Below, one piece after another: positions 22,189 through 30,218 of a stretch of 34,515 nt of DNA (position 1 is the first letter of the stretch; the number at the start of each line of letters is the position of its first letter). This DNA comes from Chloroflexota bacterium (lineage in GTDB: Bacteria; Chloroflexota; Chloroflexia; QHBQ01): contig JANXYP010000110.1 in NCBI GenBank assembly GCA_025355955.1, positions 1 through 34,515 on the forward strand, read 5' to 3'. The translations under genes were made by a program, and so were the position numbers. The notes under the pieces are model-generated. The model saw nothing but the letters and a program-made list of their open reading frames with translations. It did no database searches and was not told where the DNA came from.

Positions 22189-22250
22189 TTACATTTGCAG
22201 CCGTATTATAACCCAGCGCAGTTTTCTTGTCAACTTATGTGCATAAGGTA

Positions 22251-22280
22251 TTGCATAAGTTTGTATTTATGTGCTATAAT
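22251..22280 (+). promoter_or_regulatory. Promoter of the glycine-zipper gene
   Basis: TTGCAT at 22251-22256, an 18-nt spacer, and TATAAT at 22275-22280 with a TGn extension. The leader would be about 250 nt. Confidence 0.6.
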
Positions 22281-22286
22281 AGGATT

Positions 22287-22538
22287 GTAGGAAATCAGCA
22301 GCCTGCGGCAGTTTGCTGAAACAAAACCGCCGCGACGTTCGTCTATATAGTGTAGCCGTCGCCTAACCTCGATGGGCGAATCAAAACCCGTCACTTCCAA
22401 CCCTCTGCCCAGGCTTCTTCTAAAGGGACGAGAGGGGTATTGGGTGTGTAGCACACGCCCCTATGTTTTGATTGGGCGAGTGCAACCCGCCCCTACGAAG
22501 ATCTCATAAATCGTCACAACTCGAAAGGAGTTTATCCC
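22287..22538 (+). other. Long structured leader before the glycine-zipper gene
   Basis: This stretch holds no ORF of note. It has hairpins: cagca...tgctg near 22300-22320, gggtgtgt-agc-acacgccc near 22441-22460 (8 bp), and gggcg...cgccc near 22475-22493. The last two resemble cores of dispersed repeats. GAAAGGAG precedes ATG 22539. I recognise no riboswitch. Confidence 0.4.
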
Positions 22539-22829
22539 ATGGCTGACAATCAGAAGCAGGACGAGCAGGTCGGCGCGAACGCCGGAATGTGGACTGGTAT
22601 CATCGCAGGCGCTCGCATCGGCACCGTTGCCCTACCCATCCCTGTGATTGGTACCTTTGCTGGTGCGCTAATCGGCGGGATGCTGGGCAGCGAAGTCGGC
22701 AAGAATGTCGGCGGCGCGGTACTCAGCGGCGTGCGCGCCTTCGGCGACAGCATGAACAAACCGGGCGGCGGCTCGAACATGAGCGGCGGCTCCACTGCCG
22801 AGGCGACCACGCCAGACATGACCAAGTAA
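22539..22829 (+). CDS. Small glycine-zipper protein
   Basis: A 96-residue protein. Residues about 17-65 form two hydrophobic stretches with G-x3-G spacing (GIIAGARIGTVALPIPVIG, then TFAGALIGGMLGSEVGKNVG), the pattern of glycine-zipper membrane or pore-like proteins. The N-terminus is hydrophilic (ADNQKQDEQVG) and the C-terminus is a Gly/Ser/Thr tail. There is no cleavable signal peptide. A strong ribosome site (GAAAGGAG, 9 nt) and two terminators behind it indicate a well-expressed single gene. Role unknown. It may be related in function to the glycine-rich stress protein 500 bp upstream, which is inference from composition only. Confidence 0.65.
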   Translation: MADNQKQDEQVGANAGMWTGIIAGARIGTVALPIPVIGTFAGALIGGMLGSEVGKNVGGAVLSGVRAFGDSMNKPGGGSNMSGGSTAEATTPDMTK

Positions 22830-22869
22830 CACATGGCAAGTTGGAAGTTGCAAGTTGAAAGAACGGCAG

Positions 22870-22891
22870 GGCGCACTGAGGTGCGCCTTTT
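22870..22891 (+). terminator. Terminator after the glycine-zipper gene
   Basis: ggcgcac-tgag-gtgcgcc followed by tttt, 41 nt after the stop codon. Confidence 0.75.
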
Positions 22892-22900
22892 GTCATAGAG

Positions 22901-22933
22901 GGAGGGTACATCATCCGATGCACCCTCCTTTTT
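22901..22933 (+). terminator. Second terminator-like hairpin
   Basis: ggagggt and accctcc pair, with an inner catc/gatg stem, followed by ttttt at 22929-22933. It lies just before the end of the convergent SLH gene and may insulate the two. Confidence 0.7.
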
Positions 22934-22945
22934 AACTTTCAAATT

Positions 22946-25486
22946 TCAACTTGCAACTCCTAACGGCGTAGTCACCCCTTTGTAGACGATCTGGCACATT
23001 TGGTCGCGCTGGATGTTCTGGTTGGGGCTGAAGGTGTTGTCGGGGTAGCCATTGATCACCCCTTTAGCGTGGGCGGTCTCGATTGCCAGGTAGAAGACGT
23101 TGCTGGGCGGCACATCGCTGAAGGTCTGGCCGCCCGGTGTGACCAGTGGGAAGTGCGCGGCGTTGACCACCAGCTTGGTGAGCTGCCCGCGAGTGATGGG
23201 CAGATTGGGTAGGTAACAGGGGAAGGCAGCGCCGTGGGCGGTGCAGGTGTTCGCGTCGAAGCCGTTGAGGATACCTGTGTGGAAGCCGGTCTCGATGTAG
23301 AGCCAGGCGAAGTAAGTAGGCGGCACGTCGCTGAAGTCGGGATTGCCAGCGGGGGTGTAGAACTGCAACCCAAAGCCTTTGACTACTACCTTGGCGAACT
23401 GGGCGCGAGTGGCCGTACCATTGGGGGTGAAGTGGCTGGCATCGCTGCCGCTGACCACATTGCGACAGTACAGGAAGTGGATTGCTCCGTAGAAGATGTT
23501 GCCATTGATGTCCACGAAGGGATTAGGGCAGTCGGTGGGCGTGGCCGATGGCACGGGCGTGCTGGTGGATGGCAGCGGTGTATCGGTCGGACCGCCGGGG
23601 GTGTTGGTGGGCGGCAGCGGGGTATTGGTTGGAACCAGGGTGGGGGTAGGCGTGGGGCAGCCGGGCGCATCGGGACACTGGGTCGAGCCATAGATGAGGA
23701 ACTCGCCGAAGTTCGATGCGCCAACCGCGAATCCCGCTATGTTGCTCACCATGCTGATGCCATCGAGTTGCCCGATGTTGGGCGCGGGCTGCTGCGTCCA
23801 GCTGCCCTTCAGGTAGTGCAGGAAGAAGCCATTGCCGCCCGCCCAGCCCGCAGTTGGACTGATGAAGTCCACGCTGTAGAGCGGCGTGGTAACCGGGCTG
23901 GTGTATGAGTTCCAGGCGCTGCCGTCGTAGTGCAAGATGGTGCCGCTGTCGCCCACCGCCCAGCCATCGTTGCTTGCTACCATCTTGACCGCGTGCAGGT
24001 TCTGGCCGCCGGGGGTGTTCACCAGACTCCAGCCGCTGCCATTCCAGTGCGCCGCCACCCCACTGTTGCCCACCGCCCACACATCGTTGGCGCTGACGAT
24101 GCTCACGCTATTTAGCGAAATCTGGCCGGTGGGCGAATAGGCGGTGCCAGCCCACGTGCCACCGCTGTACTGCCAGATCGAGCCGTTCTTGCCCACCGCC
24201 CAGCCAACACCAATACGTATATCGAGGCCGCTCACATCCCAGCCGAGCGTAGTGGTCAAGGGTGTCCATGTGCTGGGTGTTGTCCAGTGCATGAACACAC
24301 CATCGCTGCCACCCGCCCACGCTTCGGTAGCACTGAGCATCTTGATGCTGAACAGGCGGAAGGCTGGCCCGCGACTTAGACTATGTTTCCAGTTGCTGCC
24401 GTCCCACTGATAGGCGCTGGCGTAGTAGAAGCTATCTTGGCCGGTGTAGTAGCCAACCGCGAACGCATCGTGCGGGTCGATTGCACTTACCCCGCCCATG
24501 GTGGCGATGTCGGGCAGGTAGCGATAGGCGCTCCAGGTGAGTCCGCTGCTCTGCAGAATGGTGCCATGGTCGCCTACTGCCGTGCAGTGGCTGGTATCTG
24601 GGCAGGCCAGGCCGAGCAATGCCCGCACCGCTGGGTCGGTAACTGCAGTCCAAGTGCTGCCGTCGTAGTGATAAATAAAGCTACTGTCAGTTACCGAGAA
24701 GTGATGGCCGCCCACCGCCCATCCGTTGCTGGCGCTGAACATATGCACCGCATCGAACTCGGCGGGTGCGCCAACTGCGACCTCGTTCCAATGCGTGCCG
24801 TTCCACTGCCACATATTGCCGTTGATTGCGCCCGCCCAGGCGTTGGTGGCACTCAGCCCGCTTACTCCGAACAGGCGGGTCTGTTCGGTATCGTGATTTA
24901 CTGTCCAGGTTGTGCCATTATAGTGTAGGGTGGTGTCGCCCACCGCCCAGCCCTCGGTGGGGCTGAGGAAGTCTATGCCGTAGATGTTCAGGCTGGTCAG
25001 GTTGACGCTGCTCCAACTGGTGCCATTCCAGTGCGCGGCGACACCTAGATAGCCCATCGCCCAGCCATCGGTAGGAGAAGCGAAGCGCACCACGGTTAGA
25101 TAACCGACAACCGGGCTGGTGACGGTTAGCCATTGACCGGCGCTTAGGTGCAAGATGGTGCCGCCGCCGCCTACTGCCCACGCTTCACTGTTGGAGATAA
25201 TGGTGACGCTGCTGAGTTGCTGGGTGGTGGGGCTGGGATAATTGGTCCAGGCGGTGCCGTCGTAGTGGTAGATGCTGCCGCCGGTGCCAACCGCCCAGCC
25301 GCTGTCATCGGCGCTGAAGGCCACCGCCTGGTAGTCGGGGGCGTAGTCGTACCAGCGGGTCGCTTCAGCAGGCTGCGCCCCTATGTTTACACCAGTAGCT
25401 GCCCCCGCCTGTGCCAGCCCTAGCAGGCCCAGCGTAGCTAGCAGCAAGGCGAACATCACCCCCAATGTGCCTCTAGTTCTCAACAT
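22946..25486 (-). CDS. Secreted propeller-repeat protein with three SLH domains
   Basis: An 846-residue exported protein. Residues 1-30 are a signal peptide (MLRTRGTLGVMFALLLATLG onward). Residues about 50-610 hold a dozen or more copies of a unit of about 42 residues: GWAVG..G.I.HY.G..W....SP....L..V..IS, as in AWAVGGGGTILHLSAGQW and GWAVGDSGTILHYDGSAW. Such units form beta-propeller blades like those of YCF48/BNR proteins. A Thr/Pro linker (PTPTLVPTNTPLPPTNTP) leads to three SLH domains ending GYPDNTFSPNQNIQRDQM. The SLH part is very close to that of the gene at 3808-6129, including Cys in LYC, TCTAH and PCYLP. It is an S-layer-attached surface protein; the binding partner is unknown. GAGGAGAGGG before the ATG supports the start. 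Confidence 0.87.
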   Translation of the reverse strand: MLRTRGTLGVMFALLLATLGLLGLAQAGAATGVNIGAQPAEATRWYDYAPDYQAVAFSADDSGWAVGTGGSIYHYDGTAWTNYPSPTTQQLSSVTIISNSEAWAVGGGGTILHLSAGQWLTVTSPVVGYLTVVRFASPTDGWAMGYLGVAAHWNGTSWSSVNLTSLNIYGIDFLSPTEGWAVGDTTLHYNGTTWTVNHDTEQTRLFGVSGLSATNAWAGAINGNMWQWNGTHWNEVAVGAPAEFDAVHMFSASNGWAVGGHHFSVTDSSFIYHYDGSTWTAVTDPAVRALLGLACPDTSHCTAVGDHGTILQSSGLTWSAYRYLPDIATMGGVSAIDPHDAFAVGYYTGQDSFYYASAYQWDGSNWKHSLSRGPAFRLFSIKMLSATEAWAGGSDGVFMHWTTPSTWTPLTTTLGWDVSGLDIRIGVGWAVGKNGSIWQYSGGTWAGTAYSPTGQISLNSVSIVSANDVWAVGNSGVAAHWNGSGWSLVNTPGGQNLHAVKMVASNDGWAVGDSGTILHYDGSAWNSYTSPVTTPLYSVDFISPTAGWAGGNGFFLHYLKGSWTQQPAPNIGQLDGISMVSNIAGFAVGASNFGEFLIYGSTQCPDAPGCPTPTPTLVPTNTPLPPTNTPGGPTDTPLPSTSTPVPSATPTDCPNPFVDINGNIFYGAIHFLYCRNVVSGSDASHFTPNGTATRAQFAKVVVKGFGLQFYTPAGNPDFSDVPPTYFAWLYIETGFHTGILNGFDANTCTAHGAAFPCYLPNLPITRGQLTKLVVNAAHFPLVTPGGQTFSDVPPSNVFYLAIETAHAKGVINGYPDNTFSPNQNIQRDQMCQIVYKGVTTPLGVAS

Positions 25487-25622
25487 TTATTTTCCCTCTC
25501 CTCTGCTATCTTCTGGTCGCCAATGCGCCAGTGGCAGCGCTGCCGCGATCTTCGCGCCATCGCTATTTTACCAGATCGCTGATTATCGTCGTACTGATTA
25601 TCCAGATTGCTGGCTTTTGCTC

Positions 25623-25666
25623 TTGACAAGCAGAATGGTTTGGGGTATAATATCCGTGTTGGATAT
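25623..25666 (+). promoter_or_regulatory. Consensus promoter with overlapping operator-like palindrome
   Basis: TTGACA (25623-25628), a 17-nt spacer and TATAAT (25646-25651): a perfect sigma-70-type promoter. The palindrome atatcc-gtgtt-ggatat at 25650-25666 overlaps the -10 and the start site, followed by another atatcc. This is where the PadR product encoded just downstream would be expected to bind for self-repression (inference). Confidence 0.75.
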
Positions 25667-25703
25667 ATCCACCATGACTATAGACGAGTGAGGAGCATCA
25701 GCG

Positions 25704-26063
25704 ATGTCCTTGAAACAGCCAGCGGCAGACGCGGAGTTCAACCTGACTGCAACCGCCTTCCACATCCTGCTTGCGCTGGGCGACGGCGAACGCCACGGAT
25801 ATGCAATCATGCAGGTTGTTGCCCAAGATACCGAGGGGCGGGTGCGGCTTGGCCCAGGCACGCTCTACCGCACCATCAGAGAGATGCTTCAAGCAGGGCT
25901 AATTATAGAATCAGACGAGCGGCCTGACCCGGCACTGGACGATGAGCGCCGTCGTTACTATCGGCTAACAGCGGCGGGCAAGCGCGTGGCGCAGGCGGAA
26001 GTGGCGCGACTGCAGCAGTTGATTGCGCTGGCGCAGGCAAAGCCACTGCTACAGGGGCCTTGA
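25704..26063 (+). CDS. PadR-family transcriptional regulator
   Basis: A 119-residue winged-helix protein. TATAFHILLALGDGERHGYA, IMQVVAQDTEG and LGPGTLYRTIREMLQAGLI are the PadR DNA-binding domain, and RRRYYRLTAAGKRVAQAEVA is the wing and dimerisation helix. PadR proteins are repressors relieved by small molecules or by stress at the envelope. GAGGAG 10 nt before the ATG supports the start. The next gene, a membrane protein 25 nt downstream, is its likely target and partner; such PadR/membrane-protein pairs are common. Self-control through the palindrome at 25650-25666 is likely. Confidence 0.88.
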   Translation: MSLKQPAADAEFNLTATAFHILLALGDGERHGYAIMQVVAQDTEGRVRLGPGTLYRTIREMLQAGLIIESDERPDPALDDERRRYYRLTAAGKRVAQAEVARLQQLIALAQAKPLLQGP

Positions 26064-26088
26064 TTACCTTCAGTTGGCGGAGGCGTAG

Positions 26089-26826
26089 ATGAGCAAGCCA
26101 ATCCCACCACAGATAGTGAGATGGTCAGTGCAGGTGTACTGCTGGCTGCTACGCGGCTATCCAGCCACGTTCTACCGGGCTTACGCCGCCCAAATGGCGC
26201 AGCTATTTCAGGACCTATGCTGCGATCGCTACCAGCAAGCTGGCGCACGCGGGGTGGTAGGATTGTGGTTCACTGCGAGCGGCGATTTGTTGGTTAATGT
26301 AGGGAGGGAGATGATGATGCAACGGCTTACAACCACTAACCCTGACCGCTGGTACGGGGCAGTTTACGGGATGATCATCGGCGTTATACTCATTGCATAC
26401 CAGGTGATCAGCCTGTACATTTTTCAAGAAACCCTCAGCAATCTGGCCTGGCGATTGCTACCGCTGGGGTTGCTGGGGGTGTGCGGTCTAGCTGGCTTTT
26501 ACAGCGGTCAACGAAGTGGCACCATTGTCAGCGGCCTCGGCGCGGGGGCAATTGCTGGTGCGGTCAGCGCCGCACTACTGGTCATCGTCATGCTGCTGAT
26601 AATTATGTTCTACCCTGCCGCGCTGCGGCAAATCCCCGCTGAGGTACAATACTATCTACGTGATTATAAGCAGATGGGGGTATCCAGCTTTGAGGAGTAC
26701 GAGTTCTGGGAGACGTTTGGCGGTGGCTTCATTTGCCTGGTCCTCTTTGCTGCGGTGGGCGCACTCTTCGGCGGATTGGGCGGCCTAATCGCCAAATGGC
26801 AGCTACATTGGCGTGCTAACCTGTAG
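26089..26826 (+). CDS. Membrane protein paired with PadR
   Basis: A 245-residue protein. The cytoplasmic N-terminus (LLRGYPATFYRAYAAQMAQL) resembles the conserved prefix seen in many PadR-linked membrane proteins (LYP..FR..Y..EM...F). About four hydrophobic segments follow (near 90-112, 122-142, 150-176, 213-238). A polar stretch (YYLRDYKQMGVSSFEEYEFW) lies before the last. GGAGG precedes the ATG. It shares the PadR promoter. Function unknown; a role in envelope stress or resistance is inferred only from the company it keeps. Confidence 0.7.
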   Translation: MSKPIPPQIVRWSVQVYCWLLRGYPATFYRAYAAQMAQLFQDLCCDRYQQAGARGVVGLWFTASGDLLVNVGREMMMQRLTTTNPDRWYGAVYGMIIGVILIAYQVISLYIFQETLSNLAWRLLPLGLLGVCGLAGFYSGQRSGTIVSGLGAGAIAGAVSAALLVIVMLLIIMFYPAALRQIPAEVQYYLRDYKQMGVSSFEEYEFWETFGGGFICLVLFAAVGALFGGLGGLIAKWQLHWRANL

Positions 26827-26887
26827 CCAATACCCACCACTTATCCTCAGCGTAGATGTTGATCGAAAAATTGCCCTCTGCCATCGC

Positions 26888-27820
26888 CTAAAACAAGGTT
26901 GCGCCGTTGGGGATGTAGCGATCCATCATCCCCACTGGCGCGCTGCTGAGGAAGAAGCTGTGGCCGGGGCCGATGCGCCAGCGCAAGTCGAGCAGCAGCC
27001 GCACCGCCTCGGCGTTGATGCTGGGCAGGTCGCAATGCACGTAGCCGAAGCCACGCTGCGCCGCCTGACCCAGAGCGTGCTTGAGCAGCGGCACGAAGTC
27101 GCCTGCCGCCTCGGCGACTACCGGCCCCAGCATCCCCCAGTTGCTCAAGTATGAATAGCCGATCGGCTGGCCGCCCCGCCAGTATAGCTGGCCGCTGAAG
27201 CTGCCGCTGCCCACGAAGCCCAACCAGAGGTTATGGTCGGCTGCGCGGCGTGCGCCGCGCACCTGTAGGTCGAGTGCATCGAGCGCAATCCGCGTCTGGC
27301 GATCGCTGGCGCTGCTACTAGTCAGCGGCTGGGCCACCGTCTCAGGCGGCAACTGGTAGCCAACCAACCCCGCAGGGTTGCCCGCGATCGCCCAGATGGG
27401 GAAGCGAGCCACCATCCCGAACCGCTGGTAGAGGGCCAGGGCGCGGGGTTCGTCGCTGGCGTAGACAAAGTGGAGGCGATACTGGCCGCGTCCGTAGTCC
27501 AGGGTGCGCTGCAGCAGGTTGCGCCCAATGCCGAACCCCTGCGCCTCCGGCCTGACCCAGAAGCCGCTGAGGAACCAGGTTGCCTCGCGTAGCACCGCAC
27601 TGCTCCAGCCCAGCACCGTACCACCCTCATCCTCGGCTAGCCACCAGCCCCCTCCATCATGTTGCATCACATGGCGACGCAGCCAATCGTAGTGTTCCTG
27701 GGGCCGCTCCACCGGCGGGCGGCCCGTGCGCCGATCGAGATCCTGCACCGCAGCCAGGAAGGCGCGATGCAGCCCGCCAAGATCGGCCACGGTCGCCAGT
27801 CTATATCGTATCTGTGACAT
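26888..27820 (-). CDS. Protein with two GNAT acetyltransferase domains
   Basis: A 310-residue protein. The N-terminal GNAT domain (1-150) has the acetyl-CoA motif VRPEAQGFGIGRNLLQRTLD and ALALYQRFGMVARFP. The C-terminal half (about 170-310) has a second GNAT-like fold (GQPIGYSYLSNWGMLGPVVA, VHCDLPSINAEAVRLLLDLR) but lacks a clear Q/RxxGxG/A acetyl-CoA motif, so it may be inactive or bind the substrate. The acceptor molecule is unknown. GAGGAAG lies directly before the ATG. The gene is convergent with the PadR operon. Confidence 0.75.
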   Translation of the reverse strand: MSQIRYRLATVADLGGLHRAFLAAVQDLDRRTGRPPVERPQEHYDWLRRHVMQHDGGGWWLAEDEGGTVLGWSSAVLREATWFLSGFWVRPEAQGFGIGRNLLQRTLDYGRGQYRLHFVYASDEPRALALYQRFGMVARFPIWAIAGNPAGLVGYQLPPETVAQPLTSSSASDRQTRIALDALDLQVRGARRAADHNLWLGFVGSGSFSGQLYWRGGQPIGYSYLSNWGMLGPVVAEAAGDFVPLLKHALGQAAQRGFGYVHCDLPSINAEAVRLLLDLRWRIGPGHSFFLSSAPVGMMDRYIPNGATLF

Positions 27821-27936
27821 ACTTCCTCATCTGTACCATCCTGGTTGGCGTTTAGTTAGCCAGTGTGTCGCTGGCTATCATACCGGCGCATTGTAATATC
27901 CAAGCTCGCGCTTGTCAAACCCTACCGCCTGCGAAG

Positions 27937-28023
27937 GTGTGTTACGAGTTATTAGGTAAACGTAGGGGCGGGCGAGCCACCGCCCGCCCTGGTGAGTGAG
28001 CTAACCAGCCAATAGCTTGTAAT
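27937..28023 (+). repeat. Family-3 miniature inverted-repeat element, copy 3
   Basis: gtgtgttacgagttattagg on the left and the aatagcttgtaata right arm, with gtaaacgtaggggcgggc and tggtgagtgagctaacca inside. It abuts a family-1 copy that begins at 28020. Confidence 0.75.
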
Positions 28024-28115
28024 ACCAATTAGCGATGGTGCCGCTATAAATTAGCCAGGGCGAACAACGGTTCGCCCCTACAGATCTATAGCCTCGCCCC
28101 GGCTCATTAGTATAA
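28020..28115 (+). repeat. Family-1 miniature inverted-repeat element
   Basis: taataccaattagcgatggt on the left, the gggcgaac-aac-ggttcgccc core, and the altered right end ctcattagtataa. It starts within the last bases of the family-3 copy, as if inserted at its end. Confidence 0.85.
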
Positions 28116-28166
28116 CACACCCTGCCAATGGCGCAATCACTAGATAGTACAATCATTATGCAAATA

Positions 28167-28195
28167 TTGCAAAAAGGCTGCAAATAGGGTATAAT
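28167..28195 (+). promoter_or_regulatory. Strong promoter without an adjacent ORF
   Basis: TTGCAA (28167-28172), a 17-nt spacer and TATAAT (28190-28195). No gene starts within 350 nt; the first candidate is at 28553. Confidence 0.6.
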
Positions 28196-28239
28196 GAGTG
28201 GAGGCAAGTAATCATAGCAGCAGAGGATAGAGCTAGAGG

Positions 28240-28314
28240 TGTGGCAAACGCACAGCACGGGGGCGGGCAGCAGCTGGGGGCTGAACCCCCAGAGAGCGAT
28301 TAGCATTAGCCACA
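28240..28314 (+). ncRNA. Candidate structured RNA or leader
   Basis: tgtggc (28240-28245) pairs with gccaca (28309-28314), enclosing a strong hairpin ctggggg-ctgaa-cccccag (28274-28292). It lies about 40 nt after the predicted start of the transcript from 28190. The same hairpin type (ctgggggttcaacccccag) occurs at 3410, so this may be a repeat-derived structure and not a defined ncRNA. Confidence 0.3.
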
Positions 28315-28412
28315 AATCAGCATGATGTGGACGGCTGCTTCCTTAGCTTAATGCCAATGGTCGCGTGCAGGCTGCCCCTACCAATGCTTCACTACCTGTT
28401 TTGGTGGTCAAA

Positions 28413-28481
28413 GCTCATTAGGGGCGAACCCTGGTTAGCCCTGGCTCACTCTATAGTGGCATCACCGCTAATTGGTATTAT
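28413..28481 (-). repeat. Partial family-1 element, reverse orientation
   Basis: ggggcgaaccctggttagcc, then ctggctcactctatagtggc and ctaattggtatta: a decayed copy with most of its core changed. Confidence 0.6.
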
Positions 28482-28552
28482 CATAGCATGGTCACGCATA
28501 GGCGAGGGCAAGGCTGGTCGTGATAACCAGCTCTCCTGGAAAGGTAGCACCA

Positions 28553-28915
28553 ATGGCAAAGCTATTTCCGCTTGAGCAAGGGTCGGACAACCACTTGCTC
28601 GTCAGCTTGGTCAACCGGCTAGACAGCCTATGTATGTTGGAGGTGGCGGCTATCTTTGCGGGCCACCCTGCTGCACTGCTGCGGGCCGCCGACCTGTGTC
28701 TGCTTGGCTATGAGACCCACGAGGCGGATGCGGCATTGTTCGCCCTGGCTCGCCTCGGCCTGATCGAACCTCTGGAGTGCCGTAATGATGCCACCTTTGC
28801 GGTATCCGCCGATGTGCGGCAGCAGGCATTGCTGGCCTGCTTCGATCTGGCCCTACGCGAACCGCTATTTCGTCAGGCAGTTACACTTGAGATACTCGCT
28901 CGCGAACAAGCCTAG
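28553..28915 (+). CDS. Small hypothetical protein, possibly winged-helix
   Basis: A 120-residue protein that I do not recognise. Its order of helices (LVSLVNRLDSLCMLEVAAIF, AALLRAADLCLLGYETHEAD, AALFALARLGLIEPLECR, then a strand-turn FAVSADVRQQALLACFDLAL) resembles the end of a winged-helix domain in which the last strand pair forms the wing. No membrane segment or signal peptide. GGAAAGG precedes ATG 28553; an ATG at 28520 has no such site. It lies between repeat elements and is closed by a strong terminator. Confidence 0.55.
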   Translation: MAKLFPLEQGSDNHLLVSLVNRLDSLCMLEVAAIFAGHPAALLRAADLCLLGYETHEADAALFALARLGLIEPLECRNDATFAVSADVRQQALLACFDLALREPLFRQAVTLEILAREQA

Positions 28916-28940
28916 CAGACCAACCTGCCAACCCGATATA

Positions 28941-28967
28941 AGCCTTCCCCCATTGGGAAGGCTTTTT
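28941..28967 (+). terminator. Intrinsic terminator
   Basis: Perfect 9-bp stem agccttccc/gggaaggct with loop ccatt, followed by tttt. It lies 25 nt after the stop of the small hypothetical gene. Confidence 0.85.
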
Positions 28968-28981
28968 GCTGCCCGCATGGT

Positions 28982-29011
28982 TTGACATTGGTCGGTGAAG
29001 AATTGTACAAT
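28982..29011 (+). promoter_or_regulatory. Promoter of the binding-protein/TPR operon
   Basis: TTGACA (28982-28987), an 18-nt spacer and TACAAT (29006-29011). A family-1 right-end fragment, ctaattggtatta, lies in the leader at 29057-29069. Confidence 0.65.
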
Positions 29012-29085
29012 GCCTCGTGTTCGTTCCTCACCTCGGCAAGTGTAGCATTGCCTGGGCTAATTGGTATTAGAAGGAGAGAATTACC

Positions 29086-30183
29086 TTGACCAAAACAGTG
29101 CGCGCCCTCGGCTTGCTGCTAATTACCATCTTCCTCCTGTCTGCCTGCGATAGCAGCAATAGCAATAGCAGCTCACCAAATCAGAGCAACAACCCTGGAG
29201 GTAACGCAAATGACAGCAGCAACCCCCGCCCTGCTCCCAACCTGACCGTCCGCCCTGGCCGCGTTTACAACTGCCTCACCGATGCGCCCAACCCTGCCTA
29301 CCAGACCATCCGCCTCGGCTTGACCCCCATACCCGATGCGCTGCCAATATACGCCGCCTGCCTGCGCGGATTCTACGATGATGAGAACATCAACGTCCAG
29401 TTCGTGCCGTTTACCAACGAGGCCGACCGCGACGCCGCGTTCAAGAGCGGGGCGATTGACGCGGAGATCGGCGATATGGTAGTCAGCGCAAACTTGAGCA
29501 AGGGCGATCTCGGCACTACAGTGGCGGTTATCTTCGAGACCAATCCCAACCAGGCAGTGTTCAGTGTGCTAGCCGCGCCAGGCAGCGCGGCCAGCACGAT
29601 TGCCGACCTCAAGGGCAAGCAAATTGCCCTTGCCGACAACACGATTAGTGACTACCTCGCCGATTACCTATTCGCCAGGCAGGGGCTGGACAAGAGCAAG
29701 GGCGGCTTCACCACCCAGGGCATCCTCGACCCTGCTGCCCGGCTCACTGCGTTGCAGGGGGGCAAGGTCGCTGCCGCAGTGCTGCCTGAACCATTTGCCA
29801 GCGTCGCGATCAGCGCTGGCGCGAAGCTGATCGACAGCGACAAAGGCAGCGACCTGGGGGCCGAGTCAGTGCTGATCTTCAACAAGCAATACGCCACCAC
29901 CCACGGCGATGCGGTGCGCCACTTCCTCAATGCCTATTACCGTATCACAGCCGACATTAACACCAACTTCGATTCCTACCGCAAAGTGTTGTTGGTGGCG
30001 AAGATAGCCAGCCCCGCGCTTGCCAAGACGCTTGCCCCCATTAGCTTCGCTCCTCCACGTGTGCCGACTGCCGACGAGATCAAGGCGGTATCCTATTGGG
30101 CCAAGCAAAGGGGTATTATCAGCACCGACCTCGTCTACAGCAAGGTGGTGGACGATTCCTACCTGCCCAAGCGGATGCCGTAA
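29086..30183 (+). CDS. ABC transporter substrate-binding lipoprotein (NMT1/SsuA type)
   Basis: A 365-residue lipoprotein with lipobox LSAC (Cys21) and a Ser/Asn linker. The mature part is a two-lobed binding protein: IRLGLTPIPDALPIYAACLR, GFYDDENINVQFVPF, AAFKSGAIDAEIGDMVV, ADLKGKQIALADNTISDYLA, LQGGKVAAAVLPEPFASVAI. This is the NMT1/SsuA/ThiY group that binds nitrate, sulfonates or pyrimidine precursors. It starts at TTG 29086 with AAGGAG 9 nt upstream, and this TTG is needed to include the signal peptide. No permease or ATPase lies next to it; a transporter lacking a binding protein (9350-12572) is 17 kb away, and the two could work together. Confidence 0.82.
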   Translation: MTKTVRALGLLLITIFLLSACDSSNSNSSSPNQSNNPGGNANDSSNPRPAPNLTVRPGRVYNCLTDAPNPAYQTIRLGLTPIPDALPIYAACLRGFYDDENINVQFVPFTNEADRDAAFKSGAIDAEIGDMVVSANLSKGDLGTTVAVIFETNPNQAVFSVLAAPGSAASTIADLKGKQIALADNTISDYLADYLFARQGLDKSKGGFTTQGILDPAARLTALQGGKVAAAVLPEPFASVAISAGAKLIDSDKGSDLGAESVLIFNKQYATTHGDAVRHFLNAYYRITADINTNFDSYRKVLLVAKIASPALAKTLAPISFAPPRVPTADEIKAVSYWAKQRGIISTDLVYSKVVDDSYLPKRMP

Positions 30184-30218
30184 TTGACAACCGGCCTGTT
30201 CGCCAAAGGAAGCTGATG

